64,000 bases of DNA from Unio delphinus (Eukaryota > Mollusca > Bivalvia > Unionida > Unionidae). The translations under genes were made by a program, and so were the position numbers. The notes below the pieces were generated by a model. It was given only the letters and a program-made list of their open reading frames with translations. It ran no database searches and was not told the origin of the DNA. The stretch covers positions 676,001 through 740,000 of the forward strand of contig JAQISU010000170.1 in assembly GCA_029339505.1 (NCBI GenBank). Direction: 5' to 3'. Below, piece by piece: positions 54,335-63,754 of this stretch (positions are counted from its first letter, which is position 1; every line of letters begins with the position of its first letter).

Positions 54335-55466
54335 CTGTACTTATCACAGCTTCTTTCGATGGAAAGGTGATAATTGGACTCCTGATCGAATGGGCGATAA
54401 ATTCATTCCTGATGTAATAATCATTGATGAAGTATGTACTATATCGTTGACAATATTACAGACATTTCTATCATGGTTGTTGACAAAAAACACAAAAGTC
54501 GTCATGTGCGGGGATCACGGTCAACCGCAGCCATTTGTTGGTGGATCTCCACATGAATGGCTAAAAGGATTTGTAGATTATTATGAAGAGATTAATACCG
54601 ACCATAGATCACTTGATGAACAATTACGCGAGTTCAAAGCGCTAATTAGATTACAACCGGATAAAATCCAATGTGAAATAGCGCGTGAAATAATCTCTGA
54701 AACTCCCATGAATGATTTTTGGGAAATGTGGAAGCCAAATGATTTAATAATCGCGAGTAGAAAATTAGTCAGAGACGCACTTCAGATGAAGTTGTTTGCG
54801 CTACATAAAGAAAAATTTGCAACACTTCCAGTACCACTCTGTTATAGACCTAAGGATACACGAAAGCAGAATATCGACGTTGACATTCCTGGACAACAAC
54901 AAAAGCAGAATTTAGTATTAAATGATATTGTGTTGGTTGATATCAGCGTCGTTAAAGATGCATTAGGTGCTGATAAATCCCCATGGACGTTAGGTTATGC
55001 AGCAACAATACACTCTTCACAGGGATTGACTATATCCGATACAACTCTTTGGATAGTAGATAATCATATTGAGTGGTCAAATTTAGTTTATCTCGCAGTA
55101 TCCAGAGTACGGCGAATAAACCAACTTCGAAGAATTATGGTTAATGATAATGACAATACATTAAGTAATATACACACCGATGATAATATAATCAGAAAAA
55201 AACTCTCTGGTTATAAACAACAGGATAAAAAAAATAAAAGAGAATTTGACATCGATGCTGAATTAATTAAGACGCTGAAACAGCAACAGAATAATCACTG
55301 CGCGAGTTGTAATTGTATAATGAGTTGGAATTGGTCGGATAAAGATCCTCGCCAATTCACCGTAGACAGAAAAAATAACAATCTTGGTCATGTCAGAAAC
55401 AATGTGATGTTGACCTGTCTTGAGTGTAATAGACGCCGGGGTGACAGCACCCTAGGTGCTAATTAA
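54335..55466 (+). CDS. fused replicase, part 3: SF1 helicase and C-terminal HNH nuclease
   Basis: Open through the ATG at 54390; numbering from there. Helicase motifs: IIDEVC (Walker B, about 12-17), CGDHGQPQPFVG (motif III) and GYAATIHSSQGLTISD (motif V), then NLVYLAVSRVRR (motif VI). This is the Pif1/RecD-like SF1B pattern. The last 60 residues form a zinc-type HNH: CASCNC (C304, C307), VDRKNNNLGHVRNNV (D326, H334) and LTCLECNRRRG (C343, C346). The gene converges on the integrase with an 8-bp overlap. The combined locus 51924-55466 would specify about 1,180 residues but for the two single-base shifts. Confidence 0.88.
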
Positions 55467-56406
55467 GACCACGCGGTGGCAATTGAGTATCTTCGGGGAT
55501 CACTTGTAGTTGTTGTCGAGTAAATCCTCGCTGAGGAGCAGTTGAATCCAGTCTATAGATTGGAGGTCTACCCGTAGATCGTGTTATACCGAATATCCTA
55601 TGCGTAGTGACACTCCAAATAGGATCGGTAGCTCTTTTTTTACCACCCTCAAGCTCTCCTGGTTCATATAAGTACCTTACAATGACATTACTACCAAGAA
55701 TTGGTTCTTTTTGTGAAATTCCTTGGATTTCCATTTTGATAGACGCCTTCTTAATAGCGTTGACAGGTTTCATATTAATTGTTCTAGTAATCTCATTATT
55801 GATTGCGGTAATCACAGCTGGTAATCTCTTGACCCATTCACGGGATCGTTTATCCTGGATGAATTCTTTTGCGTATTGATATCCGAATAACCGCTCAGCA
55901 AGGGTTTTATTAAACCGTTCAACAATTGCCTGATCGCGATGTAGCGCAGTGTGTCCTCGTCTGATGGCGACATTATGATGTTTCATCGTAGATGTAACAA
56001 CACCTTGAAATTCCTTGCCAGGATCAACTTGTAACAGATTTGGCCAGCGCAGAGGACCTCGTCGATAAATTTTTTCAAATGCAGAAGCTACTTCAGTAGA
56101 TGATTTTGTCCTTAACGGTTCTGCTTGTTTGTATCGACTTGCAATATCAACTAACGTTAACGCGTATTTGTAACCGTTGTCATGCGGCAGAAATAGTATA
56201 TCAGCTTGATGAACTTCATTAGGTGTTGTAACATCAAAATGCGAATAGTTAATTTGTTTAGGCGCTGGTAGATAAATTTGCCATATTGCCTGTTTAGATA
56301 ACCAGTTTGCCGCTGTAGTTTTTTTCACCTTTGATGCGCTAGCGAGTTTATTAATTGCTGCGTAACCTCTCCAGTATCCTCTCGGAGAATAATAAATAGA
56401 TTCCAT
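55459..56406 (-). CDS. retroviral-type integrase (rve, DDE), 315 aa
   Basis: The Polinton signature enzyme that joins element ends to host DNA. N-terminal ~55 residues include AANWLSKQAIWQIY. The catalytic core has VHQADILFLPH (Asp69), LLQVDPGKEFQG (Asp128) and RDQAIVERFNKTLAER (Glu163), spacing like the D,D-35-E family. The C-terminal region has VNAIKKASIKM, a beta segment with DPIWSVTTHRIFGI and YRLDSTAPQRGFTRQQLQVI. No chromodomain is obvious. Intact. It starts 19 bp beyond the stop of the PLA2 gene, with the palindrome 56410-56425 in between. Confidence 0.93.
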   Translation of the reverse strand: MESIYYSPRGYWRGYAAINKLASASKVKKTTAANWLSKQAIWQIYLPAPKQINYSHFDVTTPNEVHQADILFLPHDNGYKYALTLVDIASRYKQAEPLRTKSSTEVASAFEKIYRRGPLRWPNLLQVDPGKEFQGVVTSTMKHHNVAIRRGHTALHRDQAIVERFNKTLAERLFGYQYAKEFIQDKRSREWVKRLPAVITAINNEITRTINMKPVNAIKKASIKMEIQGISQKEPILGSNVIVRYLYEPGELEGGKKRATDPIWSVTTHRIFGITRSTGRPPIYRLDSTAPQRGFTRQQLQVIPEDTQLPPRGLN

Positions 56407-56409
56407 ATT

Positions 56410-56425
56410 AAAATGCTAGCATTTT
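56410..56425. repeat. 16-bp perfect palindrome
   Basis: AAAATGCTAGCATTTT between the integrase start and the PLA2 stop, sharing one base with the stop codon. It has the same GCTAGC core as the palindromes near 43810, 47350 and 48011. Confidence 0.95.
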
Positions 56426-56939
56426 CAATTACCAGCACCTAACATCAATTTACCCTTCATAGCAGATTTTACCAACCAAGAAGCCAACTTTTCTTTGAAG
56501 GATTTATCAGGAATAGCATTTAACGCATGAATTAATTTTACATCTGCGAGATGTCTATGTTGAAGATTGCTGCTTTTATAAGCGACATCATGAGCATGAC
56601 ACGCCTTATCAATAGCGTTTATTGGATACTCGCCGGGTCGGGGCTGATTTTGATCATCAAGTCTGATATCTAATCGTGTTCCCGGTCCACAGTAGCTATA
56701 TCCTGGAAGGTGCTTTTCTCCTGGATACTTTGCCCACGGTGTTCCTGGGAGTTTTGTCAATTTGGCTGCAATATCACCTCCTCGTTTTTTTTTAAAGGTT
56801 TCGTGGAAGTAAATCTAAATTTTTTCGTACTACATTGTACGCATTTACCAGAAAGCGCTGATCGATTATTTTTCGTTGTAATCGTCGTCAAGTCATTTGT
56901 GCCAGTACGCGTCCTACACTTCACACAATATAGATCCAT
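56425..56939 (-). CDS. zinc-ribbon and phospholipase A2 gene, two frames (element 2)
   Basis: Frame A: ATG at 56939, MDLYCVKCRTRTGTNDL, then GKCVQCSTKKFRF (CxxC...CxxC zinc ribbon), stopping after 60 codons. Frame B, -1 to A, holds the PLA2: YSYCGPGTRLDIRL (Ca loop), PINAIDKACHAHDVAYKS (catalytic His-Asp) and a C-terminal helix ending MKGKLMLGAGN. Frame B has no ATG before the domain. In frame A the heptamer A AAA AAC (56790-56784) lies in the overlap, and a -1 slip there enters frame B. The same offset exists in element 1. Parvovirus-like PLA2 acts in membrane breach during entry; the role here is inferred. Confidence 0.85.
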
Positions 56940-56957
56940 AATTTATATATAACAGTT

Positions 56958-57620
56958 ATGAATGTAATTGATTATTCAGCTACGAGACGACGGGAACCTA
57001 TTAGACACCATGCAATGTTACCAAATTCTATTCGCGCGATTATCATCGGACCATCTGGAAGTGGTAAAACACAATTGCTACTTAATTTGATAACGAGATG
57101 GATGAAGTGGGATAAATTGTATATGATTGCTCCGAGTGTAGACGATCAACGATGTTATGAAGTATTAAAGGATTTTAATGATGCCGCGCGAGAAATTAAC
57201 GGTGATGGTGTTATTGAGTTTATAACCGATATCGAAGAGGCACCTAGTATTGATGATATTGATGGAAGTATTAACAATTTAGTCGTATATGATGATATCA
57301 TGTTAGATAATCAAAAGAATCCTGCTAGAATATTTTCCAGAGGCAGACATAAAAACACCGATGTGATATATATCACTCAACGTTACACTCAAATACCAAA
57401 AGTGATCAGAGATAACTGCAATATGCTGTGTGTATTTAACGGAGTTGATACTCATACTCTTAGAAATATTTGGCAAACTTGGTGCGGTGGTGATATGGAT
57501 CATAATCGATTTAGAAATTTCTTTAGCCACGCTCAGACAATCCCACACGGATTTGTGACGATAAATTTATCAGACCCTCGGACAAGATATCGTATCGGAC
57601 TTGATCAAATATTTAGTTAG
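56958..57620 (+). CDS. A32/FtsK-HerA-type genome-packaging ATPase, 220 aa
   Basis: Pumps DNA into preformed capsids in viruses with double-jelly-roll capsids. Residues: AIIIGPSGSGKTQLLL (Walker A, 31-38), WDKLYMIAPSVDDQRCYEVL, NNLVVYDDIMLD (Walker B, about 107-117) and FSRGRHKNTDVIYITQRYTQ with a sensor/arginine region. NCNMLCVFNGVDTHTLRNIW and ARYRIGLDQIF-type ending follow. Length is typical for Polinton ATPases. Intact. It diverges from the zinc-ribbon/PLA2 gene with 18 bp between start codons. Its stop TAG lies 5 bp inside the right TIR. Confidence 0.93.
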   Translation: MNVIDYSATRRREPIRHHAMLPNSIRAIIIGPSGSGKTQLLLNLITRWMKWDKLYMIAPSVDDQRCYEVLKDFNDAAREINGDGVIEFITDIEEAPSIDDIDGSINNLVVYDDIMLDNQKNPARIFSRGRHKNTDVIYITQRYTQIPKVIRDNCNMLCVFNGVDTHTLRNIWQTWCGGDMDHNRFRNFFSHAQTIPHGFVTINLSDPRTRYRIGLDQIFS

Positions 57621-57900
57621 CGCATTAGCAGCCGAGGAGGTGAACGTCAACTAAATGGCGTCTTTTTTTTTACCAAATGGACCCTTCTCTTAATATTTAT
57701 TAGAAAGGTCTATTTGACAAATTAGGACTTCCTAGTAAATATTAACTAGAAGAGTTTATTTGACAAATTGAGAACTTCCTAGTAAATATTAACTAGAAGG
57801 AAGCATCGTTGACGTCTAAAAAAGCTGGTCTGTTCACCCACTCTAGAAGGAAGCATCGTTGACGACTAAAAAAGCTGGTCTGTTCACCCTCTCTGCTGCT
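57616..57900 (-). repeat. element 2 right terminal inverted repeat
   Basis: 285 bp, reverse complement of 41678-41962 with at most a few differences seen by eye (for example GACGTC in place of GACGAC near 57815). The TCTCT duplication follows at 57901-57905. Confidence 0.96.
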
Positions 57901-57905
57901 TCTCT

Positions 57906-58590
57906 CAAATAAAATTCAACTAAAACCCTGTCAGTCGACTTTTGAATTAGTGTGTTAAATTTTCCTCCTGTCCTGCGTTCCTACTCATCTGTATGATTCT
58001 TCTTTTTCTTTTACTTTGTTTCTCTTCGTTCTTCCTTCGAACTTCTCCCTCTGTTCTTCCTTTCCTTTTGTTTCCCAGAGACTCGGACCAACTGCACTGG
58101 GGTAATTCCCTCTGGTCCCCAAAAGCTTCTGTACTGAATCTCCTTGTAATTCCCGGAATATACAAGTTTCCCGCCAATATCTAAAGGCGTCGGAGTAGCT
58201 TATTTTCGTTGCTATCCGCCCGATGGTTCTAGCATACTGACATTTAGTTCTCAAAATAATAAATTTTTTTCAAACTTGCGATTGTAATGTTTGGTCACTC
58301 CTTGCTCAATTCCGATTGGAAGCTGGCTCATATAATGATCAGACACAGTCTGTCAGGGATGATTACGACCCTCTTTGATGCTCCCTTGTACCGAGCAAAG
58401 AATTTTCCCACTTACGTGCAGACAATGTTATGTAACTGGCGTTGGCAAAAATAAAGCGCGCGTCACTTGTTTATGGCAATGTCAATTAATTGAATGGACA
58501 CCTTACTACAAGGTCCAACATAAACATGTTGAAATCTGGTTTATTCTACAACGTGACAATGTCATACTTCGCGAGTCTGTGTTACTTGAA
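57906..58590. other. host flank right of element 2
   Basis: No gene recognised. It includes a pyrimidine-rich stretch (57985-58075). The open frames there are composition artefacts. Confidence 0.55.
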
Positions 58591-58599
58591 TATGGATAT

Positions 58600-58905
58600 T
58601 ACTGAAGATTGTATGTTAATACTAAATTTCAGTTTACCCAGACTGATGAATGATTGTATGTTTATATTAAATATCAGTTTAACCAGACTGATGAATGATT
58701 GTATATTAATACTAAATTAATACTAAATTTTAGTTTACCCAGAATGATTAATGATTGTATATTAATACTAAATATCATTTTACCCAGACTATAGTAAATA
58801 TCAGTTTAACCAGACTGATCAATGAATGGATGTTAATACTAAATATCCGTTTAACCAGACTGATGAATGATTGTATGTTAATACTAAATTTCAGTTTATC
58901 AGAGT
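58600..58905. repeat. 45-bp minisatellite
   Basis: Six or seven diverged copies of CAGACTGATGAATGATTGTA, then TGTTAATACTAAATATCAGT and TTAAC. Confidence 0.87.
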
Positions 58906-59029
58906 CAAGAAAGAATCTCTAAATCTGTCTGAAATCTACAAGTAATGTCCGTAAATTGAATGTATCTTTTTACTGAGTCGCTGTTGACAGATTTAGCGAA
59001 TGTTATAAGACCTAAAGGCATTTGAGTGT

Positions 59030-59325
59030 GTATGATTAGGATCTTTAACGTAACTTTAACAATATTTCAATCATATAGCTACGACGTCTACAGTGAGGCA
59101 GTTTTAAAGTGATTTCTAGCACTGGGGCATCATGCCGTCCCACACAGTCGCATTATCCTGACACCAGTCCGACCAGTACTAACACTAACCTCTTGATGCT
59201 GAGGACAAAGCGAGGCAGCTGTCAGTACCATTTTTGTAAGTCATTGGTATGACTCAGCCGGGGATCGAGCCCATGACCTCCCGCTTTCGTAGCTGACGCT
59301 CTAACCACTAGGCCACCGGAGCGAT
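59030..59325 (-). mobile_element. tRNA-derived SINE, best copy
   Basis: The minus strand begins GCTCCGGTGGCCTAGTGGTT, AGAGCGTCAGC (A box TGGCCTAGTGG) and ends its tRNA part with ATGGGCTCGATCCCCGGCTG (B box). A body with TGTCAGGATAATGCGACTGT and a tail containing TTAAAGTTACGTTAAAGATC follow. It is a SINE of a type frequent in mollusc genomes. Family name not assigned. Confidence 0.82.
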
Positions 59326-60540
59326 CACCTTAAACTAGCTGTAATGATTTCATACAATTTTACACATATGCTTAGAAATAGTATTTTTTTTCTTCAAATA
59401 TGCTTAAGTTTCAGTTAGTATCATGGTTATCATTAATTCTTCGTGCATTGTCCACAAACGTTTGGATCAATTCTCATGTGGATACCGATACACGATGGGT
59501 AGATCACAAAGCCTACAAAATATGCAGTGTAACAAGTTATTTTGTCTGGATGGGATGGGTGCGTGTTGTACTTTAGCGAAATTCACAATCAATCGGAATT
59601 CGACAAAAAATAAATCAACGTTAATATTTCATATAAACTGACTTGAACACGTATGATAATGTCCAATGAAGAGGTATATTAAAACAAAACAAAAATGTAC
59701 TGAAATCGTAAGCGAATGTATAGGCATTTCGAAGATAGTATACCAAAGAATGAATGTAAAAAAATTGATATCGAATATTAATGATGGCTATGGTCCCATA
59801 CAAGAGTATACGCATACATCAAATTACAAAGACAGTGTTGGAATACATTGTCTAGCACTTACCATAAACGGCCCAAACATTGAAGAGAAAGATTACTTTG
59901 AGATAATTCATTTTTCTCGACATGGTTTGTACTTGTCCTTCGCCTTTCCCGTTGTGTTTGACCTAGATGAATATAGCAATGTAGCTTTATAAGTATCCTC
60001 ATCATCCCAATTTATTAAGCTTCCGTGTCAACTCATACTAAATCACTAAAAACTATGTGCTTTGTGTGTGTGACAAATGGTATGAGAGAGAACTCACTCA
60101 GCGACTAGTTTCAAACAAGGGTGAAATGTTACAGGCATGTACGTGTTATTTCTAAATGTTAAATTTGAAATTAATCTGATATGGTACAATCGTATGACAT
60201 ATAAATAATGTTATTAGCCATTATATACAAGAGCAGGGAAAACATACTTAATGATTTGTTTACATACACTCCCGATGGACTTAAAAGATAACGTGTGTTC
60301 ATTTATAATACGGAATTATATCGTATACGCGATGTATATATATCACGTCTTCTGAATTTGCTGTCCAAGATAAACTTAATTTGTAAATCTGTTTTGTCCA
60401 ATAAGTGTACTTTATTCTTTGTTTTCGACAAGACAACTACAAAATCGTTTAACTAAGTTAAAAAAATAGAAATGAAGTTATGGAATGTAGCAACATAACA
60501 GCAGTAGAACCTAATAAACGTGTATAATAATTAGTATGCA

Positions 60541-60543
60541 AGT

Positions 60544-60600
<57 letters not shown>

Positions 60601-60690
60601 ACACACACACACACTCATACATACATACATACATACATACATACATACATACATACATACATACATACATACATACATACATACATACAA
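60541..60690. repeat. (CA)n-(CATA)n microsatellite
   Basis: (CA) tract 60548-60615, then (CATA) to 60690. It resembles the compound tract at 40589-40710. The host region 59330-60540 shows no recognisable gene. Confidence 0.96.
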
Positions 60691-60807
60691 AGTTGTAGAA
60701 GCTGATCCAGCTATCTCATCTTTTAGCAGATTCCCTGTTTCCATAAACAAATCTGCCTGCTTCTGAATTTTCTGTCTATTCTGTGACATAATTATGTATT
60801 GTGTTTC

Positions 60808-60985
60808 TTCGTTTGTTTAGGATTTTTGACGTAGATTTAACGATTTTTCCAGTCATATCGCTACGATCTCTGCAGTGAGGCAAGTTTACAGTGAGGTATA
60901 GCAGACATGTAGCATGATGTCCCACCCAGTCACATTATCCTGACACCAGGCCGATCAGTCATAACACTAGCCTTTTAAAAGCATA
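60808..60985 (-). mobile_element. SINE fragment (head missing)
   Basis: Shares the tail and body of the SINE at 59030-59325 (GATTTTTGACGTAGATTTAA, CAGTCACATTATCCTGACAC) but lacks the tRNA-like head. Confidence 0.72.
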
Positions 60986-61662
60986 CAACCTAATTAAAAA
61001 GGAATGAAATTATTTTGTTCTTTTTTCAGTTTGTGATTACTGATTTAGTTGAAAAATTACTATTCAGGCTGTTACTGAGGCCGAAATCAGGCTAGTATCG
61101 GTAATTTTGTTATAAAATACGCGATTTTTAATTATTGTCTGCCAGACAAAAATTCGCTATTTGCCACGCCTATAGTCATGTAACCTCTGTGTTGACCTCT
61201 CCCGAAGATTAAGAATTTTAGCCATGCGCAAACACGTGTTTACAAAAATAATGGCGTGTGCGCAACTAGATCGAAAACCAAAACTTAGATTCTGAAAGGA
61301 GGGGTTAAAAAGCTCTTTGTGCAAATTATGGCAGCACACGCATATGTATTGGTTTTTGAGGCTACCAAAGGAGATTTAATGATCATCTTCATTTTCTCCC
61401 GCATCCATTTATAATGTAAATGGTGATGGCTGTACCAAATTAAATAACACACTTTGTGTGCATAAATGCCCTTGGGGATGTGGCACCCATTCCTACCCCA
61501 CGGGGAAAATGAAATAACTTTCTTTTGAAAGATAAAACAGTGAATAATGACCCATCGTGGCCGGTTCATTTTAATTTAACATTCATTCATTCACTATTAT
61601 TTGTAAAATATATATAATTTTTGTGTCTAATGAAACATTTATTTTCCCTTGCTATATTAGTT

Positions 61663-61814
61663 ATGAATTTAATGCCAGTGCAAGAAAAACATCAGAAACA
61701 GAGGAATGTCAAAGAAGACATGGCCACAACTTCTACACCTGGGCCAACAATTCATAGGATACAAATTCCTGCTGTGTCTTATATAACCACATCAGAATCA
61801 GATATGGAATCTGT
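61663..61814 (+). CDS. possible exon of unidentified plus-strand gene
   Basis: An acceptor-like TGCTATATTAG precedes, and the donor TCTGT|GTAAGT follows. It encodes MNLMPVQEKHQKQRNVKED and IQIPAVSYITTSESDMES. It joins in phase 2 to 62268-62367. No domain. Confidence 0.35.
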
Positions 61815-62103
61815 GTAAGTAATACTACATTTTATTAAATTTTATGTATATTTACTTTGTTTACAAATATTTTGGTAGATGCACCTGGAAATGTATCATT
61901 CTATACTAGTTTAATATTTTGCTGTTGGTAAAGATTGTACATTTTGTTAAAATATGGTTTGTTTTATTTAGAATAATATTTTTGTTGTAAATTGTTGGCA
62001 CATGTCTTTATTTGTTATTGATATGTTCCTCATCATGCTGTTTGTAGTTAAAGAGCCTCAAGGGAGAATAGTCTTTGACTCAATGAGTCACCCCTTTAAA
62101 TAA

Positions 62104-62146
62104 ATTATTATTATTATTATTATTATTATTATCATTATTATTATTT
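62104..62146. repeat. (ATT)n microsatellite
   Basis: About fourteen ATT units with one interruption. Confidence 0.92.
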
Positions 62147-62267
62147 CTTGAAGCATTATCATTCCCATTATACTAACCAAGATAAATGTAATGCTTTCTT
62201 TTGATACTAAACTAAAGATTTCCAAGTTCAACATTAGTATTTACACATTTCAAAATTTTATTTTAAG

Positions 62268-62367
62268 GGATTCAGTCTTGTCTGAAGTTGAAAAACTTAA
62301 GGAGAAGGAAAGTGTTATGATGGAAAAGTCTAAACGTTTTATCAACCCATTTGAGAAAGTATACTAA
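62268..62367 (+). CDS. possible second exon of the same gene
   Basis: Acceptor ATTTTAAG before 62268. It reads DSVLSEVEKLKEKESVMMEK and then FINPFEKVY before a stop. Phase agrees with the previous exon. An internal GTATAC donor could skip the stop. Confidence 0.33.
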
Positions 62368-63660
62368 CAAAAATAATTGTGATAAATACAATAAAGGAGA
62401 ATATTTGTGTTAAGTACACTAAAAAACAACCATATATATACATGTATAATATTGTATTGGTATTTGTGGATGGTATTTGTGTATAAACCAGAAAGTTGCT
62501 CCCAGAAAAGCTTTCTTTGCAGTGTATGAACATACAAGTTAAAAATGTGTAATTACAATATATCTTAAATATAGTATTGATGCATAATTGAAAAAATGAA
62601 GATATACTGGTTATCATAGTAAGAAAATGAATGTATTGTATTATAAATACAAACCACACTAAGGTCATAGTTATGGTTTGTCCGTTTAGTACACATGGAG
62701 AGGGCAAGGGGGGTTTACCCAAATGCATATGCTTGTTTATGGGGGGGGGGGGTCTGCTGATAATGTATGTACACATATACCTCAATAGTAATTTGTCTAA
62801 TATGTAACCTGCTTGACTGGGTTCAGATGGTGTTTGAGTTTTAGTGGACAATCGACAAACTTTTTAAAGTTGCACAGCTCATTTCTTTGATGCAGCCAGA
62901 CATTCAACATTGGTGGACTATCTGTTATATAAAATACATAATATTTTTAATCCTTGATCTTTTCTGTGTGGATTAAATATAGACTGTTCTACAGAATGGG
63001 GAGGGCAATCGCATGTACGCAGATGGGGTATGTGTAAAAAAAAGAAAGTATGCATGTTTACAGGGAGGGAGCTGTCAAGCTTTACCCGATTTTTGTGCAC
63101 ATGCCCATTGTTGGAATCAGATTTTGTTTCCAGATGTTTTACTTTTTTGCTTGCAATCTAATTCACATCGGTCTGAGCTATTCACAGACAGATAAACATT
63201 TGCAGAAGTAGGATAAATTAAGGATTGGAAGTAAAAAGTGGCCAGGAGGAAAATGATGGGTTAGAAGAAGAAACAACTCCAACTTTTACCCTTATGCAGA
63301 TGCCGAATGATGTTTCTAGCACACCTAGGTATATATCTAAGCAAAAAATTCTTGGAAGCAGATGTATTTCGATAAATTCAAAGTTAGCCCACAAATGTGT
63401 TCCCTACCTCCATTTCAGGTGACAAGGAAAAACATTTGTAGGGGTGGAATGAGTTGATTATTCTCTGCCTGTATAATGCTACTGTACATTGGCATTTTCA
63501 TCAAAACAGATTTATTGGGATTTATAAATTTGAAATAGTTCTCTGCATCTGAATCAATTTATTTATTTAGTCATTTTACTTTGTTTCAGAAGTACAGCAG
63601 AACTGTAGAATTTCCTGATGTTTGATTGTATTGTATGCCTCCAAAGAACATTCATATAAG

Positions 63661-63754
63661 CACCAGCTTTCAGAGCTAGGAATCTGTTGGCAACTCTTGA
63701 TCATAACAATCATATTGACAGAGATGTGATTGTAAACACAGATGGAACAATAAG
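63661..63754 (+). CDS. possible exon of a repeated invertebrate protein family
   Basis: Between ATATAAG and the donor AATAAG|GTAATA, one frame reads APAFRARNLLATLDHNNHID and RDVIVNTDGTIR. The R-N-L-A-x-L-D-H-N run recalls proteins present in many copies in invertebrate genomes (often beside P2X7-like or transposon-derived domains). Assignment is weak. Confidence 0.35.

Larger units (their letters stand above)
41678..57900. mobile_element. Element 2: near-intact Polinton/adintovirus-like element (16.2 kb)
   Basis: Perfect or near-perfect 285-bp TIRs (41678-41962 and 57616-57900) flank it, with TCTCT duplications. Virion genes lie on the minus strand (42002-49445) and regulatory or DNA-binding genes on minus (49793-51880). 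The fused replicase is on plus (51924-55466), integrase and zinc-ribbon/PLA2 on minus, and ATPase on plus. Presence of a double-jelly-roll capsid, adenain-type protease, A32-like ATPase and rve integrase defines the Polinton/Maverick-adintovirus group, so this is probably an endogenous virus. Only two single-base shifts in the replicase gene look damaging. The virion block is inverted relative to element 1. Confidence 0.95.

Noticed and set aside
54315..54335. Programmed frameshift between replicase parts 2 and 3
   Set aside because: Element 1 stays in frame at the corresponding place and has its own different 1-bp loss slightly downstream. No conserved slippery site.
55459..56406. Endogenous retrovirus
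   Set aside because: The integrase is of the rve family, but there is no reverse transcriptase, gag, protease or LTR beside it. The context is a TIR-bounded DNA element with capsid and ATPase genes.
20287..57905. Two elements as one tandem duplication or assembly artefact
   Set aside because: They have different TSDs, different TIR bodies, highly diverged proteins and an opposite virion block, so they are independent insertions.
59260..59325. Stand-alone tRNA gene
   Set aside because: A and B boxes are present but the cloverleaf is degraded and attached to a SINE body found several times.
59666..59992. 108-codon plus-strand gene
   Set aside because: No domain, no splice context and no homology to anything else in the window; plausible by chance in AT-rich DNA.
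60458..60789. Cys/Val/Tyr repeat proteins
   Set aside because: Frames through a (CA)n/(CATA)n microsatellite. The same applies to 40429-40827.
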